From UMGS1668 sp035447605 (lineage in GTDB: Bacteria; Bacillota; Clostridia; Oscillospirales; Ruminococcaceae): a DNA stretch of 64,000 bases. Under the pieces are notes generated by a model. It was not told the origin of the DNA. It did no database searches and was given only the letters and a program-made list of their open reading frames with translations. Shown piece after piece: positions 51,803 to 58,918 of the stretch (positions are counted from its first letter, which is position 1; every line of letters starts with the position of its first letter). The stretch spans positions 132,479 to 196,478 of the forward strand of contig DAOTHJ010000002.1 of the NCBI GenBank assembly GCA_035447605.1, in the 5' to 3' direction. The position numbers and the translations under genes are program-made.

Positions 51803-52504
51803 ATGGAGCATTTGATTGATATCCGGCACGTCAACAAAATTTATAAAATGGGAGACAACGTCGTCGAGGCGCTCAAGGACATCTGCTTTACCGTGGATCC
51901 CGGCGAGTATGTCGCGGTTCTGGGGCCCTCCGGTTCCGGAAAGAGCACGCTGATGAATATTGTCGGCTGCATGGATACGATGACCTCCGGGGAGTATTAT
52001 CTCGCGGGGATTCCGATCCAACAGATGCAGGACAGCCAGCTTACGATGGTTCGCAACGTGCTGATCGGCTTTATTTTTCAGCGGTATCACCTGATTTCGA
52101 CCTATACGGTTCTTCAGAACGCCATGATGCCGCTGCTCGTGCGAGGCGCCTCCTATAAGGATGCGGAAAAGGCGGCGGCGGAGAAACTCTCGATGCTGGG
52201 CATGGGCGAGCGGCTCCATCATAAGCCGAATGAGCTTTCCGGCGGCCAGCAGCAGCGTGTCGCCATTGCGCGGGCTCTGGTCTGTGAGCCGAAGCTGCTG
52301 CTCGCCGACGAACCGACCGGCGCCCTCGACAGCGCGACCGGCAAGGAAGTCATGAAACTGTTCGCCGAAGTCAACGAGATGGGCCACACGGTCGTCTCAA
52401 TCACGCATGACCTCAACATCGCCTCATATGCGAAGCGCGTCGTGCGCATCGTGGACGGGGAGCTGACCGACAGCGGCGAAAGCGGCGCGGATGTAAAATT
52501 CTGA
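51803..52504 (+). CDS. ABC transporter ATP-binding protein (MacB/LolD type)
   Basis: A 233-residue ATPase that drives the preceding permease. Walker A is GPSGSGKST, the signature is LSGGQQQRVAIARAL, and Walker B LLLADEPTGALD shows the GALDS form typical of MacB and LolD. The switch His lies in VVSITHD. It is encoded as a separate protein rather than fused to the permease. ATG 51803 lies 10 bases after the lipoprotein stop. Confidence 0.93.
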   Translation: MEHLIDIRHVNKIYKMGDNVVEALKDICFTVDPGEYVAVLGPSGSGKSTLMNIVGCMDTMTSGEYYLAGIPIQQMQDSQLTMVRNVLIGFIFQRYHLISTYTVLQNAMMPLLVRGASYKDAEKAAAEKLSMLGMGERLHHKPNELSGGQQQRVAIARALVCEPKLLLADEPTGALDSATGKEVMKLFAEVNEMGHTVVSITHDLNIASYAKRVVRIVDGELTDSGESGADVKF

Positions 52505-52552
52505 GGAGTCTGAAGAAGCAAAAATCTCCGTTGTGGCGTAGGAAAAACGGTG

Positions 52553-52700
52553 GACAGGTTTACCGCCGAGAAATGTGATCTTGCGGGAATCCCGATCCGC
52601 CGGATGCAGGACAGCCGGCTTATTCGCAGCATACCGATTGGCTTCGCTTTTCGGAGGCATCGTCTGATTTTAGCCTGTGCGGCTCTTTAAAATGCCGTGC
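52553..52700 (+). pseudogene. decayed duplicate of the ATPase gene segment
   Basis: The translation CDLAGIPIRRMQDSRL, then IPIGFAFRRHRLI, matches YYLAGIPIQQMQDSQL and VLIGFIFQRYHLI of the ATPase just upstream. The match continues through a stop (TAA in place of the CAG for Gln) into NA. A three-codon deletion follows the MQDSRL part. The Walker motifs are missing, and no start or site is present. The similarity is visible in both DNA and protein, so a partial tandem duplication that decayed is the best explanation. Confidence 0.8.
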
Positions 52701-52789
52701 AAAAGCGGTCGAATCCGCTCGGCCGGGTGCTAAAAGAAGACAAGTTTATCTTCTGTAAAGTAAAAAAATGTTTTACACGGAATCCCATA

Positions 52790-52834
52790 AAAAAACAGCC
52801 GGAACGGTGAAACCACACCGTCCGGCTGTTTTTA
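52790..52834. terminator. strong bidirectional terminator
   Basis: ACAGCCGGAACGGTG pairs with CACCGTCCGGCTGT over nearly the full length. A-run and T-run flank it on both sides. It separates the MacAB-like operon from the convergent lipid genes. Confidence 0.9.
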
Positions 52835-52844
52835 TTGAAATGGG

Positions 52845-54134
52845 TCAAACAAGCGCTTTTTCGGGGAAATCCTTCCATGCGCCGCCGCAGAGACGGTGCA
52901 TCTCCTCCGTGGCCATCATCCATAACTCGGCGGATTCCCGCTCCGGGTAAAACTCGATGAAATCACCCTGATAAAACGTGTAGAACCGGCTGACGTCGGT
53001 ACACATGCCGTAGGTCGGGAGCTGGAGAATGCCGATGGAGAACGAAAACGGCGCGCCGTTTTTTGTTCCGTCGTAATGGATGCCCTCCCGGTCGAGGACG
53101 AGCGTCCCTTCGCCGACGATTTCGGAGGTCGCCCCATGTTTGAGATAGCCGTATTTCGGCAGCATGCCGATTTTTACATGCTCGGCAAGGAGAAAGCCAT
53201 CCTCCGCGACCATATTCCGGATCTGTGCCCGCTGCTCGTCGAACCAGACGCGCGGCGTATCCGGAATCACGCAGGTTTTGTCCTTCGGGATCAGGTCGTA
53301 GTACTCGTTGAGCGTGGCCTCGTTGCCGCAGACTTTGCAGCGGATCGTATTGCCCGCGCTCTCCATACAGAGCATTCCTCCGCACTTCGGGCACCGGAAA
53401 AGGAGCTGATGAAGGTTTTTTGCCAGTTCGCCGTGGCCGTCATAGCGGGCCCGGGCGGTTTTGTTCCATTCGTAATCGTCGTGCCAAAGCTTCCGGTCGA
53501 GTTCCGCCTGAATCTCGTCGGCGGTCATGGTCTTGAGCTGTTCGGGCGTGAAGAGCTGATCCACGACGACGTCCACCCGGCCGGGGCGCTCATCGAGGCA
53601 GTATTTCGTGCTGGTCAGGTAACCGCCGGAGATCTTGGTATAAAGCACCGGCACACCGAGGAATTTAAAGAGCTGGCCGCTGCCGACGGCGCAGGGCTGG
53701 TTCGCGCCGGAGATTGAGCTCATGCCCTCCGGCATGATGATGATCCGGCCGCCCTGTTTGATGACGCGCGTGATCTGCTTGACCGCATAAGGGTAGGGGA
53801 CGAAATTCTTTTTCGGGATGACCTGCAGCGCCCGCATCAAAAAGGCGAGGTGGCTGCGGAAGAATTCGTTGTAGCCGACCACGAAATTGAACGTATCCGG
53901 GTAGAAGGCCGGCGCGGTGAAGGCGTGGTCGAGCCGGGAGGCGTGGTTGCTCACGACGACGTAGGGCTTCCCGCGGAAGGGCTTCAAATCAATATTGTAT
54001 GTATAGCTGACGCCGCATTTTTTGTAATAAAGAAACTTTGAAAGCCGGGACATGAAGCGGAAAAGGAAGGTCGGAGTCCGGTGAATTTTGCGTTTTTCGA
54101 GCTTTTGTTGCTCGGTCAATTTTTCTTTCGCCAT
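52845..54134 (-). CDS. lysophospholipid acyltransferase family protein with zinc ribbon
   Basis: A 429-residue protein. The N-terminal half is a PlsC-type acyltransferase: SNHASRLDH is a variant of the HxxxxD catalytic motif, and IMPEGMSSISG is the substrate-binding EG motif. The middle has a four-Cys ribbon (CPKCGGMLC, CKVCGNEA). The C-terminal part has beta-rich sequence of unknown role. It probably transfers acyl chains from the acyl carrier protein encoded just upstream to a glycerolipid. ATG 54134 has GAGG upstream. Confidence 0.82.
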   Translation of the reverse strand: MAKEKLTEQQKLEKRKIHRTPTFLFRFMSRLSKFLYYKKCGVSYTYNIDLKPFRGKPYVVVSNHASRLDHAFTAPAFYPDTFNFVVGYNEFFRSHLAFLMRALQVIPKKNFVPYPYAVKQITRVIKQGGRIIIMPEGMSSISGANQPCAVGSGQLFKFLGVPVLYTKISGGYLTSTKYCLDERPGRVDVVVDQLFTPEQLKTMTADEIQAELDRKLWHDDYEWNKTARARYDGHGELAKNLHQLLFRCPKCGGMLCMESAGNTIRCKVCGNEATLNEYYDLIPKDKTCVIPDTPRVWFDEQRAQIRNMVAEDGFLLAEHVKIGMLPKYGYLKHGATSEIVGEGTLVLDREGIHYDGTKNGAPFSFSIGILQLPTYGMCTDVSRFYTFYQGDFIEFYPERESAELWMMATEEMHRLCGGAWKDFPEKALV

Positions 54135-54142
54135 GCCGCGCC

Positions 54143-54367
54143 TCACAGACTTTCGAGCACCCGGCTCAAATCGCCGACGGTGCTGATGCCGGAAAGCGTC
54201 TCATCCGGGATTTCTTTTCCGGTCTCATCCTCAAAATCCGTGATGCAGCCGACCATATCGAGGGAGGTCCAGCCGAGATCGACATAAAAATCCGTCTGCG
54301 GCGTGATTTCCTCTCTTGGCAGTGTGCAGCCCCTTTCCAGAATGGTGTCCCTGATTCTTTCAAACAT
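54143..54367 (-). CDS. acyl carrier protein
   Basis: A 74-residue acyl carrier protein. The attachment Ser for 4'-phosphopantetheine is in DLGWTSLDMVG, a WTSLD variant of the usual DSLD. Its four-helix pattern and acidic character fit. It is likely dedicated to the acyl-activating enzyme encoded 2 bases upstream and the acyltransferase whose gene follows. It is not the main fatty-acid-synthesis carrier by context. Confidence 0.9.
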   Translation of the reverse strand: MFERIRDTILERGCTLPREEITPQTDFYVDLGWTSLDMVGCITDFEDETGKEIPDETLSGISTVGDLSRVLESL

Positions 54368-54369
54368 CG

Positions 54370-55842
54370 TTAAAGTTCCCTCCTGATTTTTCCGAGCGCC
54401 GTTTTGGCAAAAGGTTCTTTGCGAACCTCCACCGCGGTGATCCTCCCGAATGCCGGGAAGCTGTGGTTGGCAAGTTCGGCAGCCTGCTTGAGTTCCTTTT
54501 CGAGTTCGGCCGGGTCCGCTCCCTGCCGGTAGCCGACCGCGGTCAGAAGCCCCCGTTTCTCCGTGACCAGCAGATCCGTACCCGTGGGCAGGTACCGGAT
54601 CAGTACGGCCTCTTTTTCCTCCGGAATGATGTTTTCGCCGTTTGAAAGGACGATCACGTTCTTTTTCCGGCCGGAAATATAAAGGTAGCCGTCCTCGTCG
54701 AGATAGCCGAGGTCGCCGGTGCGAAGCCAGCCGTCTTCCGTAAAGGTATCCGCGGTCGCGGCCTCGTCGCGGTAGTAGCCCTGCATGACGTTTTCACCGC
54801 GGACTTCAATCTCGCCGTCCGCAGCGATCCTCACTTCACAGTAAGGCCCCGGCAGGCCGACCGAGCCGCTCCGGCCCTCCACATTGAGCGTCACAAGCGG
54901 CGCACATTCCGAGAGGCCGTACCCGACCATCACCCGAATGCCGCGTGCACCGAAAGCCGCAGCGATCTCCGGAGCAATCGGAGCGCCGCCGCAGACGATG
55001 GTTTTGAGATGACTTGCCTTTTCCAGATCCGATGCAAAAAGCGCCAGCAGGGCGCCGGCCTGCAGAGGAACCAGATAGACGCTCTCGGCGTCGGATTCTG
55101 CAAGGTCTCTTGCAAACCGGAGGTTGGAGCTGCCGATGACGACGGCGGTGCCGGGCGTCAGTGCGGCCAGCAGGTGGCAGACGGCCTCAAATCCATGCGA
55201 AAAAGGCAAAACGGAGAGCGTAACGGTTCCGATCAGATAGGGGAAGTCGCTCGCCGCAATGCTCATTATATTTTTCTCCGTGAGCATGACGCCGCGTTTT
55301 GCGCCGGTCGTACCGGAGGTAAACAGAATCTCGCAGAGCCGGCCGGGATCCTCCGGCAGCTCCGCCCAGACGGTATTCCCGGCGGCGAGCAGCTCACGGC
55401 CCGTTTCAAGGAGAGAGGGCAGTTCGGTATCAAGCCGGAACAGACGGACATTTTCCGGGAAGAGCGGAGCGGTTTTCTCCGTGACGAAAGCGCAGGTGAC
55501 TCCGCCCTTTTCGGCAAGACAGCGCACTTCCTCCGAGGTCTCCTCCGGGGAGACAGGTACCGCAACGCCTGCTCCGCCGAGGATGGTCAGATAGGCGAGC
55601 GCCCATGCGTAGGAATTTGGGCCGCAGAGCGCGAAATGGCTTCCGCAGACGCCGGCGGCCGCCAGCGCGGTGCCGAGGGCCCGGCTCTCAGCCAAAAGTT
55701 CCGAGAAACCGACGGTACAGGAGATGCCGTCCGCATCTTTATAGCGGTAGGCGTCCCCTTCGCCAAAAAGCATGGCTGCTCGTTCCAGAAGCTGACGCAC
55801 CGTCTCCGGTCTTTTCGCTTGCATGTCCGATAATCCTGGCAT
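54370..55842 (-). CDS. AMP-dependent acyl-activating enzyme
   Basis: A 490-residue adenylate-forming ligase. The ATP motif is TSGTTGAKRGVMLTEKN. GYGLSECAPLVTLN, GWLRTGDLGYLDEDGYLYISGRKKN and the final catalytic Lys in FAKTALGKIRR are standard. It activates a fatty acid, presumably loading it onto the acyl carrier protein encoded next. ATG 55842 follows GGGGGTG by 9 bases; an upstream ATG at 55860 lacks a site. A strong promoter precedes it. Confidence 0.9.
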   Translation of the reverse strand: MPGLSDMQAKRPETVRQLLERAAMLFGEGDAYRYKDADGISCTVGFSELLAESRALGTALAAAGVCGSHFALCGPNSYAWALAYLTILGGAGVAVPVSPEETSEEVRCLAEKGGVTCAFVTEKTAPLFPENVRLFRLDTELPSLLETGRELLAAGNTVWAELPEDPGRLCEILFTSGTTGAKRGVMLTEKNIMSIAASDFPYLIGTVTLSVLPFSHGFEAVCHLLAALTPGTAVVIGSSNLRFARDLAESDAESVYLVPLQAGALLALFASDLEKASHLKTIVCGGAPIAPEIAAAFGARGIRVMVGYGLSECAPLVTLNVEGRSGSVGLPGPYCEVRIAADGEIEVRGENVMQGYYRDEAATADTFTEDGWLRTGDLGYLDEDGYLYISGRKKNVIVLSNGENIIPEEKEAVLIRYLPTGTDLLVTEKRGLLTAVGYRQGADPAELEKELKQAAELANHSFPAFGRITAVEVRKEPFAKTALGKIRREL

Positions 55843-55873
55843 GATTTTCTGCACCCCCATTCATAATAGCATT

Positions 55874-55902
55874 ATTTTACAAAATTTTCTTCGGAGATGC
55901 AA
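55874..55902 (-). promoter_or_regulatory. sigma-A-type promoter of the acyl-activation operon
   Basis: On the minus strand TTGCAT and TAAAAT are 17 bases apart, about 30 bases before the chosen start. It has the same boxes as the rpmB promoter. Confidence 0.7.
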
Positions 55903-56127
55903 TCCAAAATTCTTCGGTTTTGGGGATTGCTTTTATAAAATATTTTAAATTTTCAAGAAAAAGTCCATTTTATGCCTGTGGAAGACGAAAAAAGGGGCGG
56001 CCGCGTTCCCACTGAAAATATGAGGAAATAAGTGAGAAGGAGAAAACAGCGCGGGATCCGCTTTTCGAGAAGGGATTGCAGGCCGAAAAACAGAATATGT
56101 AAAGCTAAAAAACATTACACGCAAAAA

Positions 56128-57840
56128 TCAACCCATGAGCTTTTCATTGATCTTCCGGATGGCGCCGGCAGGAAGCTTGAGCACCTTCCGGTCGTAGGTC
56201 ATGAGGCCGTTGAGCTCGTCCTCCACATCGCAGAGCTGAGTATAGACCGCGGCGGAGAGGCCCCGCTTTTTTGCGGGGATTACCTGATCTTCATAAAGCT
56301 TTTTGAAGGAGCGGTAAAGCTCGGCGGGGGAGGCCATTTTGCGGTATCCGTAGTCCTGCTCATTAAAACAGTGGCCGTCGATGCGGCAGTTGTATCCACC
56401 GAATTCGGAGAGCGCCACCGCACGGCCGAGCGGATCTTTTTTGAAGAGGTAGGGGAAGAAATAGACATGGAAGCTTCGCACCTCGCCGATCTTCTGGTCG
56501 TGCCAGCCGCTTGCATGGTCGATCGTGCGGGTGGGATCGAGGCTCTCGATCAGCATAGCGGCGCGTTTTGCGTCAAACTGTCCCCATCCTTCGTTAAAAG
56601 GAACCCAGAGGGCGATGCAGGTGCAGTTATAAAGCTCCCGGATCATTTCTGTGAGCTCATGGTAATATTCGAGGCGGCCCTCCTCGTTTTCCCGGTGAAA
56701 GAGGACGTAGTTTCCGTCGTCGAAATGGATGCCGGTGAACATTGGTGAGGAGGCCACCAGAAAATCGTGCTTGCCGCCTCCGCAGGGCATATCCTGCCAG
56801 ACGAGCATCCCGAGGCGGTCGCAGTGGTAATACCAGCGCAGGGGTTCGACTTTGATATGCTTTCGCAACATGTTGAAGCCGAGCGCCTTCATCGTTTCGA
56901 TATCGTGGATCATGGCCTCGTCGGAAGCCGGCGTATAGAGCCCGTCGCAGTGATAGCCCTGATCGAGGACGCCGTTGTGAAAATAAGGCTTCCCGTTGAG
57001 GAAAAGCTGCTTGACGCCGCGCGGCCCCTTTTCCACGGAAAACTTCCGCATGCCGAAGTAGCTCTCCACTTTATCGTCACCGAGCTCGACGGTGAATTCG
57101 TAGAGATGCGGATTTTCCGGCGACCAGGGGATGAAATCCGCCAGCGGGATTTTGGCGGATCGGTTGGTGGTGAAGCCGTACCGGTTTCCGGCGAGCTCCA
57201 ACGTGCAGGAGTATCCCTCCTGCGAGAGAACCTTGATTTTAACGGCCGCCTCATCGAAAAGCGGCGTGATTTTCAGATCGTGAATGTAGACCTGCGGCAC
57301 GCTCTCCATCCAGACGGTCTGCCAGATGCCGCTCTGCGCCGTGTACCAGATGCCGCCTCGGTCCGTTTTCTGTTTGCCGCGCGGGAAGGCGTTCTCCTCC
57401 GTAAAATCGCGGACTTTGACCACGAGCTCGTTGTCGCCTACCGCAAGCGGCTTCACTTCGGCGGAAAACGCGGCATATCCTCCGGAATGGGAGCAGACTT
57501 TCTCTCCGTTCCAAAAGACCTCCGCAATCTGGTCGACGGCGCCGAAATGGAGCAGCGTATGCGCCTGCGCAAAGCCCTCCGGCAGAGAAACTTTCCGGCG
57601 GTACCAGAGCGTCTCTTCCGGACGGAGCGTTTTGAGCACGCCGCTGAGCACGCATTCCGGAGAATACGGTACGATGATTGTCCCGTCGTAGGTTTCCGGT
57701 GCGCGGTCGCCGTCGCCGTCGGTGATCGCATAGTCCCACGGCCCGTTCAGGTTGAGCCAACTTTCCCGCCGCATCTGCGGACGCGGATATTCGGGTAGGG
57801 GATGCTCCTTATCGAATGTTTCGCCCCAGGGAGAAAGCAT
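56128..57840 (-). CDS. glycoside hydrolase family 2 protein
   Basis: A 570-residue GH2 enzyme of the beta-galactosidase/beta-glucuronidase group. An N-terminal jelly-roll domain (RRESWLNLNGPWDYAI, LHFGAVDQIAEVFWNGEKV) precedes the barrel. The acid/base Glu lies in WVPFNEGWGQFD, and the nucleophile Glu is likely in ALSEFGGYN. No signal peptide is present, so it acts in the cytoplasm. The sugar is not predictable. ATG 57840 follows GGAGG by 8 bases. No sugar-transport genes adjoin it. Confidence 0.91.
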   Translation of the reverse strand: MLSPWGETFDKEHPLPEYPRPQMRRESWLNLNGPWDYAITDGDGDRAPETYDGTIIVPYSPECVLSGVLKTLRPEETLWYRRKVSLPEGFAQAHTLLHFGAVDQIAEVFWNGEKVCSHSGGYAAFSAEVKPLAVGDNELVVKVRDFTEENAFPRGKQKTDRGGIWYTAQSGIWQTVWMESVPQVYIHDLKITPLFDEAAVKIKVLSQEGYSCTLELAGNRYGFTTNRSAKIPLADFIPWSPENPHLYEFTVELGDDKVESYFGMRKFSVEKGPRGVKQLFLNGKPYFHNGVLDQGYHCDGLYTPASDEAMIHDIETMKALGFNMLRKHIKVEPLRWYYHCDRLGMLVWQDMPCGGGKHDFLVASSPMFTGIHFDDGNYVLFHRENEEGRLEYYHELTEMIRELYNCTCIALWVPFNEGWGQFDAKRAAMLIESLDPTRTIDHASGWHDQKIGEVRSFHVYFFPYLFKKDPLGRAVALSEFGGYNCRIDGHCFNEQDYGYRKMASPAELYRSFKKLYEDQVIPAKKRGLSAAVYTQLCDVEDELNGLMTYDRKVLKLPAGAIRKINEKLMG

Positions 57841-58018
57841 ATCCGACACCTCCGGGTTTTGTTCTGCTCTGATTATACTCTTTCTTGCGGTTCGGCGCCA
57901 CAGAAAACAAATTTTTCTGCGGATGCTTCCCTTTCTTGACATATTTTTTTCTTGAGATATAATCGGTGTGTTGCGTTTTTTTCTTCAGCGGAATTTACAT
58001 AGAGACGGTGATCGTGGA

Positions 58019-58792
58019 TTGTCGGATATGCTTCATATCTGTTTGATTTTATGCCCGCTCGTTTTTCTGGCGGGATTTTTGGATTCGGTGGCCGGGGGCG
58101 GAGGGCTGATCTCTCTGCCTGCCTATCTGCTCTGCGGATTTCCCGCTCATCTTGCCGCCGGGACGAATAAGGTCGTCAACGGGATCGGAACCTTGACGGC
58201 AGCCGGAAAGTTCATTCATCACGGCAAGGTGAAACTCAAATATGCCCTTATTGCCGGGGCGGGCGCGATGATCGGATCCACGGCAGGAACGAGAATGGCT
58301 CTCCTGCTCGACGATCACGCGCTGAAAATCGTGATGTTGTGCGCGCTGCCGCTTGTGGCGGCGGTTCTGTTTCTCAAAAAGGATTTCGGCAGCGAGACCG
58401 CGGTGCCTAAAAGGGAAGAAAATCCGAAGCGGGATATCCTCGTTTCCGCCGCCATCGGGCTCGGCATTGGCTGCTATGACGGCATGGTCGGCCCCGGAAC
58501 CGGTACTTTCATGATTATGGCGTTTACCGCCCTGATGGGCATGGATCTGCTGACCGCTTCCGGCTGTGCGAAGGTCGGGAACCTTGCCTCCAACATCGCC
58601 TCGGCGGTGGTCTGGCTGATGAACGGGCAGGTCATGCTGGAACTCGTGATTCCCGCCGCGGCATGCAGCATCGCGGGGAATTACCTTGGCGCCCGGTATG
58701 CGATCCGGGGCGGTTCCAAACGGGTGCGCTACATGATCTTCGTGGTTCTCGCGCTGCTTTTTGGAAAATTGATTTTCACTCTAATTATATAA
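58019..58792 (+). CDS. TauE/SafE (TSUP) family membrane permease
   Basis: A 257-residue protein with about eight helices of the sulfite exporter TauE/SafE family. The repeat motifs GFLDSVAGGGGLISLPAYLLCG and GCYDGMVGPGTGTFMIMAFTALMG are diagnostic. Substrates of this family include sulfite, sulfoacetate and other organic anions, and none is indicated here. TTG 58019 follows GGTGAT by 6 bases; ATG 58028 is an alternative. Confidence 0.9.
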   Translation: MSDMLHICLILCPLVFLAGFLDSVAGGGGLISLPAYLLCGFPAHLAAGTNKVVNGIGTLTAAGKFIHHGKVKLKYALIAGAGAMIGSTAGTRMALLLDDHALKIVMLCALPLVAAVLFLKKDFGSETAVPKREENPKRDILVSAAIGLGIGCYDGMVGPGTGTFMIMAFTALMGMDLLTASGCAKVGNLASNIASAVVWLMNGQVMLELVIPAAACSIAGNYLGARYAIRGGSKRVRYMIFVVLALLFGKLIFTLII

Positions 58793-58798
58793 GTTTTT

Positions 58799-58828
58799 AA
58801 AAACCGGCTTTCTGCCGGCTTTTTTTAT
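58799..58828 (+). terminator. terminator of the TauE/SafE gene
   Basis: CCGGC and GCCGG plus flanking A-T pairs form the stem, followed by seven T. Confidence 0.8.
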
Positions 58829-58857
58829 GAAAAATATGCCGAATCCGGGAGCCTCTC

Positions 58858-58886
58858 TTTTCAAAACGGGAGAAAGAACGTATAAT
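58858..58886 (+). promoter_or_regulatory. candidate promoter of the sortase gene
   Basis: A perfect TATAAT at 58881 follows TTTTCA with 17 bases between. It lies about 35 bases before the ATG. Confidence 0.45.
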
Positions 58887-58918
58887 TTGGATAACGAATA
58901 AGCGGAAAGGGGAATTTT

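Larger units (their letters stand above)
52505..52844. other. gap with an ATPase-gene remnant and a terminator
   Basis: No intact gene is present. The region holds a decayed copy of part of the upstream ATPase gene and a strong terminator, both listed separately. Confidence 0.65.
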
